DNA from: an uncultured Cloacibacillus sp.
Lineage (GTDB): Bacteria; Synergistota; Synergistia; Synergistales; Synergistaceae
Assembly (NCBI GenBank): GCA_900544635.1
Contig: UQVV01000016.1
Span: 1-16,049, forward strand
DNA length: 16,049 bases
Direction: 5' to 3'
In this document: piece after piece, positions 1 to 7,128 of the stretch
Layout: each line of letters begins with the position of its first letter
Position numbering within the stretch: position 1 is the first letter of the stretch
Position numbers and translations under genes: made by a program
The notes under the pieces: model-generated
Databases searched by the model: none
The model's input: the letters and a program-made list of their open reading frames with translations, nothing else
What the model was told of the DNA's origin: nothing

Positions 1-245
1 TTCAGCCTCGCTATCTTCTCAACTTCGCCAGGCGCGCCGTTGCCGTATTTCAGCCCGAGCGCCATGTACGCGCCGGTCACGCAGCCGCACAGCCCGGCGT
101 GCTCCATTCCGGAACCGAAGCACGAAGCTATCTTCCGCGCAGTCACTTCGTCAATGCCGAGCCCGTGCGCCGCCTCGCCGAATACCAGCATCGAGCAGCA
201 AATGCCGGAGAAAAATCCGTCAAGTACCTGTTTCTCATCAACCAT
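1..245 (-). CDS. C_GCAxxG_C_C family redox protein (partial, 3' end outside window)
   Basis: Translating the minus strand from the ATG at 243-245 gives 81 residues that run off the window edge. The protein opens with MVDEKQVLDGFFSGICC and contains the stretch ASCFGSGMEHAGLCGCVTGA followed by YMALGLKYG. This matches the layout of the C_GCAxxG_C_C family: an early Cys after a G-F block, then a Gly-rich segment ending in Cys-Gly-x-Val-Thr-Gly-Ala. Members are small cytoplasmic proteins with conserved cysteines, thought to be redox active, but their substrates are unknown. AGGAGG lies 11 nt upstream of the ATG, a slightly long spacing. The gene lies just downstream of the grdB-like operon but is separated from it by a terminator and a putative promoter, so it is probably its own unit. 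The family call is fairly secure; the function is not known. Confidence 0.75.
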   Translation of the reverse strand, partial: MVDEKQVLDGFFSGICCSMLVFGEAAHGLGIDEVTARKIASCFGSGMEHAGLCGCVTGAYMALGLKYGNGAPGEVEKIARL

Positions 246-291
246 GATGCCAAAGACCTCCTACGCCGCCGGCGCGGCCGTCTGTTCCTGA

Positions 292-345
292 ATATTAGAT
301 GCAATACATTGGACTTACTCTAATATACACAATGTAAAATTTCAA
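292..345 (-). promoter_or_regulatory. Putative promoter with overlapping inverted repeat upstream of the C_GCAxxG_C_C gene
   Basis: On the minus strand there is a TTGAAA -35-like box (340-345), a 17 nt spacer and a TAGAGT -10-like box (317-322). An 8 bp perfect inverted repeat, ATATTAGA (292-299) and TCTAATAT (319-326), with arms 19 nt apart, overlaps and follows the -10 box, as expected of an operator. The block is AT-rich in an otherwise GC-rich window. The -10 match is only 4 of 6, so this is a candidate, not a firm call. Confidence 0.35.
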
Positions 346-407
346 GGCGGCGCTTTTGCACAGAAACGCAAAAAATCTTCCATCATGCAAAAAATAGGGC
401 TGCACGC

Positions 408-443
408 AAAAAAGCCCCGCGGGATAAGTTCCGCGGGGCTTTT
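408..443 (-). terminator. Rho-independent terminator of the TRAP-larA-grdEB operon
   Basis: A 13 bp perfect inverted repeat (410-422 with 431-443; core GCCCCGCGG/CCGCGGGGC) encloses an 8 nt loop. On the minus strand it is followed by a run of six T (complement of 408-413). It lies 27 nt past the grdB-like stop codon. The flanking A/T runs also make it plausible on the plus strand, but no plus-strand gene is present. Confidence 0.9.
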
Positions 444-470
444 AGGTTTTGGGTTACAGGTTGTTTTCGG

Positions 471-1790
471 TTATTCCGAAACTACGGCTCTCGCCCCATT
501 CTGCGGGGTTTCTTCAAGCAGAGAGAGAGCCTTCTCCACCATTTCGCGGCGGTAGTCGATTTCCTTGTCGTGAGGAAGCGCCGGGTTGCCGAAGACGTGG
601 AGGACGCTGTTGCCGCGGAGTATTCTGTTCGCGCCTATGCCCTCGGAGATTTTCGTAAGGTTCGTCACATGTACGACCGGTATGCCTGCGCGCTGTATTT
701 CTTTCGTCATCACTGCACCGCAGCGGGAGCTCGTTCCTCAGGTGGAGGTGAGGATCACGGCGTCGACGTGCTCTTCGAGCAGAGCGTGCGCTATGCCTTC
801 CCCGAGCTTCTTGCTCATGTCGAGCGGCGTCATGACGCCGGCCGTCATGTAGTAATGGTCGAGAAGCCCGCCGATGCGCCCCTTCCTGACCTCTTCGCGC
901 AGGCAGTCTACTGGAACGAGGCGGTTCGGGTCCTGAAGCACGAAGGCGTTGTTGTATCCCTGGTGGCTGACTTCATAATCCTCGGCCTTCAGGTAATCCT
1001 GTCCAGCGAAGGAGTAGCAGCGCCAGTTTTTCGAGTTCGTCGGCGGCATTCTGTCCGGGTTGCCGCGCGGGACGAGGCCGCCGTCGGTGACGACCGCGAC
1101 GAGGCACTCGGAGAGCGGCTTTGAAAGAACAGGCACGGGAATCTCTTCGTGGTTCGGCATGACGACCTCTGTGCGGAACGGCCTGCCGTAATATTTGTTG
1201 AGCAGCATGTCCACGCCGCGCTTGCAGGCGGGGGTGTCGTAGTCTATCTCTATCGCGGGGCCGCTGCCGTGGTAGCCTTCCTGGCGTCCGTCGCGGATCG
1301 TCTCGCCGTTGGCGAGCTTGATTCCGAACTCGACGAGACGGCTCATCGCGTCTTTCATGTTCTTCGCGTTGTTGTCGGTCTGCACGATGTAGCAGCGGTT
1401 CTTATAGAGGTCGGTGCCGGGGTTCTCGGAGAAGAGCGCCGTCGCGCACGGCAGCTTCAGCTGCTCCTGTACCGCCGCCGTCAGCGCCGCGCAGGCTATG
1501 CCGTAGCGTCCGGCGTTGAATCCAGGCCCGGCGAGCACGAGGTCCGGCTTGACCTCGCGGATTATGTCGAGTATCTGCGGTATGACTTCCGCCTGATGCT
1601 CCGAGATGTAGTTGTCGCCGCAGATGACTGTCTTGACTATCTCGCCGCGCCCCGCGAGCACGGCCTTCATCAGCATTCCGGGGCCGACGGGGCCGTCTTT
1701 CGTAGAGAGGCCGACGCTCGCTTTGTCTTCTCCGCCTATGCCTCCGTAGAACTGGTTTATGTAGTGGAGTATTCTTAATGTCTCAGCCAT
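471..1790 (-). CDS. grdB: GrdB-like selenoprotein (glycine/sarcosine/betaine reductase component B family), UGA read as Sec
   Basis: The frame opens with ATG at 1790, preceded by AAGGAGGGACG. It meets TGA at 738-740 and continues in the same frame to TAA at 471-473, giving 439 residues with Sec at position 351, the usual GrdB length. Family hallmarks are an N-terminal HYINQFYGGIGGEDKA segment, LAGPGFNAGRYG, GLVPRGNPDR and VILTST-U-GTSSRCG followed by MTKEIQRAGIPVVHV. The tail GANRI...FGNPALP also matches GrdB. In characterised reductases GrdB, with GrdE, binds the substrate and attacks it through the selenol, passing a carboxymethyl group to GrdA. Here the motif is U-x2-S-x2-C instead of the usual U-x2-C-x2-C. 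It is the last gene of the operon, 13 nt after the grdE-like stop. The substrate is unknown; the partner proteins GrdA, C and D are not in this window. Confidence 0.92.
711..737 (-). promoter_or_regulatory. Bacterial SECIS element in the grdB-like gene
   Basis: Directly after the UGA, the mRNA has 18 nt, then GGU, then GCAGUG. CGCUGC pairs with GCAGUG to make a 6 bp stem (one G-U pair) closed by a GGU loop. The E. coli fdhF SECIS, recalled from memory, also has its GGU loop beginning 18 nt after UGA. This is the expected binding site of SelB, which delivers Sec-tRNA. Confidence 0.8.
738..740 (-). other. grdB: In-frame UGA selenocysteine codon (Sec351 of the GrdB-like protein)
   Basis: The codon lies between VILTST and GTSSRCGAVMTKEIQ, exactly where GrdB proteins carry Sec. 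The reading frame continues unbroken for 88 codons downstream with GrdB homology, which excludes true termination or a pseudogene. Confidence 0.93.
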
Positions 1791-1803
1791 AAAACGTCCC
1801 TCC

Positions 1804-3069
1804 TTACTTCCATTCCAGGTCGGCGTCCGCCGTCCGGAAGTAGTCGCCTATCTGAGACCAGCAGCCGCAGAGCGCGTAGTTCGTCGTGTGCGTGAAGGGG
1901 CCCCACGGGTTGTAGCCGAGCAGGCAGGGCACGTTCGCGTGTTCGCCGATGAGTCGGTCGACTTTCGGATGCTCGACGTCCCAGTTGCGCCCGCTGCTTA
2001 TCACAGCGTCTACGCGCGGGTCGGCTATTACGAGCATGTCGCCGTGCTCGTAGTTGGAGACTGCGGCCTGGTTGCTTATCGCAGGCATTCCGAACTTTTC
2101 CATCCAGTTGAAGGCGAGAGCCGAGTCAAGCTGCGCGTGTCCCATGCCGGACTTGTTGACGACGACGCAGTCGGCATGCAGCGTGTCGCGGCAGAGGCGC
2201 GCTCCTATCATGCCCATCGTCTCCTTGCCGTCGAGGCGCATGACGTTGTTCGCGAATACGCAGCCGACGAACTCCAAATCCTTGCCGTGGCGGTTGAGCA
2301 GCTCTTTGATGTACATCTCGTTCTGAAGATAGTAGTTCGGCTCCCAGTAGCGCCATACCATCGCGCCGTCGAGTATCTCGGTCGGCTGCACGACCATCGG
2401 CAGAAAGCCGAGCGCGCTCTGCCCGTAGAAGAGGAAGTTCCACGTGTCGTGCGAGGCAAGGTGCGTTGCGAAATATGCGACGCGCGGCAGACGTTTCTCG
2501 CCGGGCTTGTACTCGATGGGGTTCCACTCGAAGCGCTCGCTGTAGTCGGGCTTCTGCCCGAGGCCGAGCTTCGCGAGGTAGACGTTGGCCTTGAGCGAGG
2601 CGAGCTTGAGCGCCTCGGCGTAGCTGGCGTCGCTGACGCCCTCTGCGGGCTCCGCGTCTATGCAGACGTGGAAGTGCTTCGAGAAATGCGAGTAGCGCGC
2701 CGCCTGTCCGCCCATGTCAAGGTAGTATTTGATGTTGCACTTCGCGTAGTAGATGTCGGAGACTACGACGCCCTTGAGCGCGAGCGTCTTTCCCTCGCCC
2801 GCGGGCGCGAGCTTGCCGAGTATGCCGGGGTAGCTCTCCTCGGGATGCTCGACCTTGCAGCGCGGCTGCATGACGTCGTGTATCGCGAGGATGCGGCAGC
2901 TCTCGCCCGGCTCGGCGAGCTCTATCTCGAGCCGCGAGAAGAGGTCGCTCGCGCAGAGCGCGCGCAGTTCGTCGCGGTTTATCGTCAGCACGCCGTTCTC
3001 GAGCGAGGACTTTTCGCCGAAGCGCACGGAACGGACGTATATATAGTCTATTTCAAAGGGTTTCGCCAT
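1804..3069 (-). CDS. grdE: GrdE-like protein (component B alpha/beta proprotein family), pyruvoyl cysteine missing
   Basis: The 421-residue product has the GrdE layout. The N terminus carries FGEKSSLENGVLTINRDEL, as in GrdE. Later come an ELAEPGESCRI block, a substrate-domain region, PTEILDGAMVW (229-239) and NRHGKDLEFVG. In characterised GrdE a Cys in an SGNCVS motif just after DGAIV is cleaved and converted to the pyruvoyl group that binds the amine substrate. Here DGAMVW runs straight into RYWEPNYYLQN, so about five residues including that Cys are absent. The protein is therefore probably neither self-cleaved nor a Schiff-base enzyme, although Cys270 (FVGC) and others exist elsewhere. The start at 3069 was chosen because AAGGAG lies 7 nt upstream; the frame is open further upstream, but that extension (RKPPPLPLRGG...) comes from hairpin DNA. 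It sits between the larA-like and grdB-like genes. Confidence 0.87.
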   Translation of the reverse strand: MAKPFEIDYIYVRSVRFGEKSSLENGVLTINRDELRALCASDLFSRLEIELAEPGESCRILAIHDVMQPRCKVEHPEESYPGILGKLAPAGEGKTLALKGVVVSDIYYAKCNIKYYLDMGGQAARYSHFSKHFHVCIDAEPAEGVSDASYAEALKLASLKANVYLAKLGLGQKPDYSERFEWNPIEYKPGEKRLPRVAYFATHLASHDTWNFLFYGQSALGFLPMVVQPTEILDGAMVWRYWEPNYYLQNEMYIKELLNRHGKDLEFVGCVFANNVMRLDGKETMGMIGARLCRDTLHADCVVVNKSGMGHAQLDSALAFNWMEKFGMPAISNQAAVSNYEHGDMLVIADPRVDAVISSGRNWDVEHPKVDRLIGEHANVPCLLGYNPWGPFTHTTNYALCGCWSQIGDYFRTADADLEWK

Positions 3070-3076
3070 GTTTCCA

Positions 3077-3082
3077 CTCCTT
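3077..3082 (-). promoter_or_regulatory. Ribosome binding site fixing the grdE-like start
   Basis: AAGGAG lies 7 nt before the ATG at 3067-3069. It selects this start over the upstream in-frame ATG at 3144, which has no comparable site. Confidence 0.75.
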
Positions 3083-3101
3083 TTGGGGAAACGCCGCCCC
3101 G

Positions 3102-3130
3102 GCCCCCCGCGCAACGGCAAAGGCGGGGGC
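3102..3130 (-). repeat. GC-rich intercistronic hairpin between larA-like and grdE-like genes
   Basis: GCCCCCGC (minus strand, from 3130) can pair with the G-rich arm at 3110-3102 across a loop of about 12 nt. No T-run follows on the minus strand, so it is more likely an mRNA-stabilising or processing hairpin than a terminator. It fills most of the 91 nt gap between the genes. Confidence 0.5.
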
Positions 3131-3160
3131 TTTCGGAGCGGCATATTCTGTTGTGCGGTT

Positions 3161-4429
3161 TTATTGTTTGATTATCAGTGAGACTCCGTTGGGGATGACC
3201 GCGACGCCCGCGGAAGCGCCCTTCAGCGCGCGGGCGCGCGCGTAGGCCTCCTCGAGGGAGGGCGCGTATTCCATCTTCATCGCGTTGACGGCTTCTTCCA
3301 TCTCTTTGCGCGCGACGAAATAGACGTGGTGCTTTTCGAGAATGCGCGCAAGAATCTGATACTGCCACTGGTCGGGCACGGTTTCGTCCATCGGCACGCG
3401 GCGTATCTCCCCGAGCAGCTCCGTCGGGCCGGCGCATTCGCTGAGCGCCTTGTAGAAGCTGTCGCCGCCGATGCCGTCGGCGCACTCGGCACAGATTATC
3501 AGCGCGGCTCCGTCCGCCGCGGCGTCGGCCGCGGTCGTGAGCCCCTTGACGGCCTGGTAGGCGTTCTGGTCGAGCGGAGCGCCGCCGTTCGACGTTATGA
3601 CGATATCGGCCTTTTGCTTCTGCTCCACCTCGCAGTACCGCGCGAGGTATGCGCATCCTGCGTGGTGCGCCTCTATCGGGTCGCCCGCGAAGGCCGCTAC
3701 GACTTCGTGATCCTCGTTGACGACGACGTTGACGATGTAGGCGAGCTTCGCCATGCGCGCGGCGCGCTCCATGTCGCGGTTGATCGGGTTGCCGTCGATG
3801 ACGCCCATGCGCGCCTTCGGGTCGTCTATGAAGTCGGCGCAGTGGTTGCCGAGCACCGTCACGCGGCTGCATACGCCCGGCAGGATGCTCTTGCGCCCGC
3901 CGGAGAAACCGGCGAAGAAATGCGGCTCGATGAACCCTTCAGATACTACGAGGTCGGCGTTCGCAACCAACGAATTGACGACGAGACGCGCGCCCGAGGG
4001 AAGCGGGCCGAGATCCGTAAGCGGAGAGGAGTCGCAGTCGTGGACCGCGATATGTTCGCGCGAGGCGATATCCTCGCCGAGCTTGTGAACAAGCTCATCC
4101 GGCGTAGTGCCGCGGTGGCAGCCGGTCGCTACGAGCAGCGTTATATCGATGTCCGGATTGCCCTCGCGCAGCTCCGCGAGCATGTGCGGAATTATCTTTT
4201 TGCTCGGGACTGGGCGCGTGTGGTCGCTGATTATCACGACGGCGTTTTTCTTGCCCGCCGCCAGCTCGCGCAGCCGCGGAGACGCTATCGGCGAGGCCAT
4301 CGCGTCGAGGACGATTTTATCCTCGTCGGCGGCCTTGCCAAGCTCCTGAATCTTCGATTCGATGAGCTGGAACTCCTCTTTTATTTCAAGCGTCTGACAA
4401 GTTTTCCCGTAGGGAATCTTTATCTCCAA
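3161..4429 (-). CDS. larA: LarA-type nickel-pincer 2-hydroxyacid racemase/epimerase (DUF2088 family)
   Basis: The 422-residue protein carries every active-site landmark of lactate racemase LarA. These are SDHTRP (Arg72), ATGCHRGTTPDE (His105), EPHFFAGFSGGRKSILPGV (His170 and Lys180) and a Ni-ligand His196 in GNH. They correspond to Arg75, His108, His174, Lys184 and His200 of Lactobacillus plantarum LarA, with a constant offset of 3-4 residues. NGGAPLDQNAYQAVKG lies in the C-terminal domain. The family interconverts D and L forms of 2-hydroxyacids with a nickel pincer nucleotide made by LarB, C and E, none of which is in the window. Translation starts at TTG (4427-4429), since the conserved IPYGK segment begins at once and no ATG precedes it. 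It lies 13 nt after the hydrolase stop, in the TRAP operon. Lactate itself may not be the substrate; the family has many relatives with other specificities. Confidence 0.85.
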   Translation of the reverse strand: MEIKIPYGKTCQTLEIKEEFQLIESKIQELGKAADEDKIVLDAMASPIASPRLRELAAGKKNAVVIISDHTRPVPSKKIIPHMLAELREGNPDIDITLLVATGCHRGTTPDELVHKLGEDIASREHIAVHDCDSSPLTDLGPLPSGARLVVNSLVANADLVVSEGFIEPHFFAGFSGGRKSILPGVCSRVTVLGNHCADFIDDPKARMGVIDGNPINRDMERAARMAKLAYIVNVVVNEDHEVVAAFAGDPIEAHHAGCAYLARYCEVEQKQKADIVITSNGGAPLDQNAYQAVKGLTTAADAAADGAALIICAECADGIGGDSFYKALSECAGPTELLGEIRRVPMDETVPDQWQYQILARILEKHHVYFVARKEMEEAVNAMKMEYAPSLEEAYARARALKGASAGVAVIPNGVSLIIKQ

Positions 4430-4434
4430 TTACT

Positions 4435-4440
4435 CCACCT
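4435..4440 (-). promoter_or_regulatory. Ribosome binding site for the TTG start of the larA-like gene
   Basis: AGGTGG lies 5 nt before TTG at 4427-4429. It supports the non-ATG start; the next in-frame ATG would remove about 43 residues including the conserved N terminus. Confidence 0.65.
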
Positions 4441-4442
4441 TC

Positions 4443-5195
4443 TTAGCCAAGCTGTTTTTTCAAAAAGTCGAGAGTCTTTTCGTAAGCGTGCTTCTTCCAC
4501 GGCAGCGAGAGAAAGCGGTGGTTGGCTCCCTCTACGATATCCAGCTCGCAGTTGTCTCCGTAGACCTTTTTCAGCGCGTAGGCACTCTCGACGGGAATGT
4601 CCACGTCGCCTGTGCCGTGGATGAGCAGCACCGGTTTGTCGTAGCCCTTCACCATTTCGAGGAAGTCCATGCCGGCGCACTCGTCCATGAACTCGCGCGA
4701 AAGTTCGAGACCGTCGATGTCCCAGCCGCGCTCGGTCGGCCCGCGCATCGTGCGGGTGCGCTGTCCGGCCTGGAAGAGCATCGTAAGAGCGGTAGACCAT
4801 CCGAACGCAGCCTTCGGCTGGATATGCGGCGCTTCGACGAGCGCGAGCAGCGCTCCGAGGCTGTGTCCGCCGAGGAACATGTTGTTCACGTCGACGTAGG
4901 GCTGTTTGCTCGCCCACTCGAATATAGCCGCGGTCTCGTTCATCTCGCTGCCGATGGTCATTTCATAGAACTCGCCTTCGCTCTCGCCCGTTCCGTAGAA
5001 ATCGTAGCGCACGACGCAGAAACCCTCTTTGACCGCCATGCGGACGAACTCCTCGTAAAGCCTCTGCGGCCCCGTCTTCCACACCGTGAAGCCGTGGAGG
5101 AATACTATCGTCGGGAAAGGCCCGCCCGCGTCGGGCATGCGCACGTTGCCGCGCAGAAGACGCCCGTTTACGTCCAACTCATTCGCCAAATACAT
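4443..5195 (-). CDS. Alpha/beta hydrolase (carboxylesterase/feruloyl-esterase-like)
   Basis: The 250-residue protein has the complete alpha/beta-hydrolase set: an oxyanion-hole HGF (34-36), the nucleophile elbow GGHSLGA with Ser112, the acid in GTGDVDIPVE (Asp197, possibly Asp199) and the base in EGANHRF (His226). The YDFYGTGESEG segment is typical of BAAT/dienelactone-like and cinnamoyl-esterase-like hydrolases. There is no signal peptide, so it acts in the cytoplasm. It starts at ATG 5195 with AAGGAGA 10 nt upstream. It follows dctM by 42 nt and precedes the larA-like gene by 13 nt, suggesting that it cleaves an ester, thioester, lactone or amide of the imported compound before racemisation. 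The fold is certain; the substrate is inferred only from context. Confidence 0.88.
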   Translation of the reverse strand: MYLANELDVNGRLLRGNVRMPDAGGPFPTIVFLHGFTVWKTGPQRLYEEFVRMAVKEGFCVVRYDFYGTGESEGEFYEMTIGSEMNETAAIFEWASKQPYVDVNNMFLGGHSLGALLALVEAPHIQPKAAFGWSTALTMLFQAGQRTRTMRGPTERGWDIDGLELSREFMDECAGMDFLEMVKGYDKPVLLIHGTGDVDIPVESAYALKKVYGDNCELDIVEGANHRFLSLPWKKHAYEKTLDFLKKQLG

Positions 5196-5237
5196 TTTAA
5201 CCTATCTCCTTAAATATCGCGAAACCGCGCAAAAAAT

Positions 5238-6524
5238 TTACCAGGGAATCATTCCGAAGAGCTTCGGAAGAATCAGCACCGTGTCCGGAATCAGTATCAT
5301 CACTGCAAGCACGATGTAGAGGATCACGACCTGCACGACGACCTGCTTCATAGCCTGTTCGAGCGAGACGCCCGCTATCTTCATCGTAATGAAGAGGTTC
5401 GGCCCCATAGGAGGCGTGAGCATACCGATGCAGAGGTTGACGACCATCATGACGCCGATGAATATTTCGTGATATCCGAGCGCTTTGAGTATCGGGACGA
5501 TGATCGGTGCAAAGAGTATGACGCCCGAGTTCGTATCGATGAACATGCCGACGATGAGCAGTATGAAGTTCAGTATCAGCATGATGAGCACCTTGCTGTC
5601 CGTGAAGGAGAGTATCGCGCTGCTTATCTGGTTCGGAATGTCGGCGAGCGTCAGGATGCGTCCGAAGGTGTTGGCTCCGCCGAAGAGTATCATTATCGTC
5701 GCGGAGGTTATCGCCGCGTCGACGAAGGCTTCTTTCAGCCCGTCCCATGTCAGCGTCTTGTAGATGAAGGTGCTGACCGCCATCGAGTAGACGACGCCGA
5801 CGACCGCTGATTCGGTCGGCGTGAAGATGCCGGTGTAGATACCGCCGAGGACGATGACCGGCATGAGCAGAGCGCCGATGCCTTCGCGGACGGCCTTCAT
5901 CGTGCCGCCGGAAGAGGGCTTGCCGCGGTAGTTATGTTTCTTTGAGTAAAGCTTGTTGTAGACGATGAGGCCGATGCCCATCATTATTCCCGGGATTACG
6001 CCGCCCATGAAGAGCGTCGTCGTCGAGCAGCCTATCGTGACGGCAAACATAATCATAGGGATACTCGGCGGGATGACCGGCCCTATCGTCGACCCAGAGG
6101 CAAGCAGCGTCGCAGAGTACTCAGCGCCGTAGCCCTGCTTCATCATGGCGGGGATCATTATGCCGCCGATGGCCGCCGCCGTCGCCGGGCCGGAGCCCGA
6201 AATGGCGGCGAAGAGCATGCTAGCTATCATAGCGGAGGTTCCGAGGCCGCCCGCGGAGTCGCCCGTCACCGATTCCGCAACCTTGACGAGCTTCTGGGCG
6301 AGGCCGGAGGTCGACATCAACGAGCCGACGAGCATGAAGAACGGTATGGCCATGAGCGCGAAGGAGTCGCAGCTCTTTACCATCGACTGAGCGAGCATCA
6401 TGTCCATCATCTGTCCGGGGAAGTATGCCATGAAGACGGCAAGCGTCGATATGGCAAGCCCCGCGAAGATAGGAACGGTGAGGAAGAGGAGCACCAGAAG
6501 GGTGCCGATAAGCAAAGCTATCAT
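5238..6524 (-). CDS. dctM: TRAP transporter large permease subunit (DctM family)
   Basis: The 428-residue, strongly hydrophobic protein has the DctM signature segments SGSGPATAAAIGGIMIPAM, ASGSTIGPVIPPSIPMI, GIFTPTESAVVGVVY and GMLTPPMGPNLF. It fits the usual 11-13 membrane helices and length of about 425. DctM forms the transport core of tripartite ATP-independent periplasmic transporters, which use a sodium gradient to import carboxylates and related compounds. The start lies 5 nt past the dctQ stop, with AAGGAGG overlapping the end of dctQ, so translation is probably coupled. It works with DctQ and DctP encoded just upstream. Confidence 0.96.
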   Translation of the reverse strand: MIALLIGTLLVLLFLTVPIFAGLAISTLAVFMAYFPGQMMDMMLAQSMVKSCDSFALMAIPFFMLVGSLMSTSGLAQKLVKVAESVTGDSAGGLGTSAMIASMLFAAISGSGPATAAAIGGIMIPAMMKQGYGAEYSATLLASGSTIGPVIPPSIPMIMFAVTIGCSTTTLFMGGVIPGIMMGIGLIVYNKLYSKKHNYRGKPSSGGTMKAVREGIGALLMPVIVLGGIYTGIFTPTESAVVGVVYSMAVSTFIYKTLTWDGLKEAFVDAAITSATIMILFGGANTFGRILTLADIPNQISSAILSFTDSKVLIMLILNFILLIVGMFIDTNSGVILFAPIIVPILKALGYHEIFIGVMMVVNLCIGMLTPPMGPNLFITMKIAGVSLEQAMKQVVVQVVILYIVLAVMILIPDTVLILPKLFGMIPW

Positions 6525-6529
6525 ATCAG

Positions 6530-7024
6530 TTAAGCCTCCTTGTGCTTAGCCGCGGCTGCGGTTCTGCAGCGGCGCTGGATGACCCTGAGCGTGAAGCCGG
6601 CCATGCCGAGCACGCCGGAAAGATAGAGAGTCCAGGAAGGCAGCCACGTCATAGCCGGGAATACCTGTCCTGTGGACATGACGCGCATCATAACGCCGAA
6701 AATCTTATAGGTGAGCAGGCATCCGAAAAGGACGACTATTATATCGCCGATGAGGAATACCGTCTTCGCGCGCTCCTCGCCGAAGACCATGTTCGCTACG
6801 GTCACCTGGAGGTGCGAGCTTGTCTTGCCCGCGAGGCTGACGCCAGCGAATGTCATCCAGACGAAAAGGTAGCGCGCGGCCTGCTCAGACCACGTCGCCG
6901 TGTAGTGGAAGCAGAAGCGGGTGACGACGTTTACGAAAAGTATTACCGTGAGTATGCTGAAGAGCACGATTATCATCGCGATCTCTATCTTGTCGTACCA
7001 CGGAGCTTTTTTGTCGATTAACAT
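6530..7024 (-). CDS. dctQ: TRAP transporter small permease subunit (DctQ family)
   Basis: The 164-residue protein has four predicted membrane segments: residues around IEIAMIIVLFSILTVILFVNV, YLFVWMTFAGVSLAG, VFLIGDIIVVLFGCLL and WLPSWTLYLSGVLGMAGF. The motif FVWMTFAGVSLAGK is typical of DctQ. The protein bridges the binding protein and DctM. I chose ATG 7024 because AAGGAG lies 6 nt upstream; the open frame extends to 7063, but that 13-residue extension overlaps the Shine-Dalgarno sequence. It sits between dctP and dctM, as in most TRAP operons. Confidence 0.92.
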   Translation of the reverse strand: MLIDKKAPWYDKIEIAMIIVLFSILTVILFVNVVTRFCFHYTATWSEQAARYLFVWMTFAGVSLAGKTSSHLQVTVANMVFGEERAKTVFLIGDIIVVLFGCLLTYKIFGVMMRVMSTGQVFPAMTWLPSWTLYLSGVLGMAGFTLRVIQRRCRTAAAAKHKEA

Positions 7025-7030
7025 GAGATT

Positions 7031-7036
7031 CTCCTT
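7031..7036 (-). promoter_or_regulatory. Ribosome binding site fixing the dctQ start
   Basis: AAGGAG lies 6 nt before the ATG at 7022-7024, preferring it over the upstream in-frame start at 7063. Confidence 0.8.
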
Positions 7037-7052
7037 TTTTTGAGACAACAAA

Positions 7053-7082
7053 GGGGAGAGCATGGGAAGCCATACTCTCCCC
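7053..7082 (-). repeat. Strong intercistronic hairpin between dctP and dctQ
   Basis: Two 13-nt arms (7053-7065 and 7070-7082; GGGGAGAG-x-ATGG type) pair completely, with one G-U, around a 4 nt loop. Only a short, broken T-run (TTTGTTGT) follows on the minus strand. This suggests a partial terminator or 3'-end stabiliser that would leave dctP mRNA in excess over the permease genes, as is common for binding-protein genes. Confidence 0.75.
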
Positions 7083-7128
7083 GCGGCTTCAAAAACCTAT
7101 GCGGTTTTATCGTTCGCAGCGTAAAGGA

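Noticed and set aside
738..1790. Reading the grdB-like gene as a 350-residue protein ending at TGA, or as a pseudogene
   Set aside because: Homology continues in frame past the TGA, the codon is at the family's Sec position, and a SECIS hairpin follows.
3070..3144. Upstream ATG at 3144 for the grdE-like gene
   Set aside because: The extension is Pro/Arg-rich sequence read from an intercistronic hairpin, and the ATG at 3069 has a strong ribosome binding site.
1888..3171. Long plus-strand open frames opposite the grdE-like, larA-like and dctP genes (also 3326-4624 and 7099-8289)
   Set aside because: They are mirror frames of genes with clear homology on the minus strand, and none has a recognisable domain.
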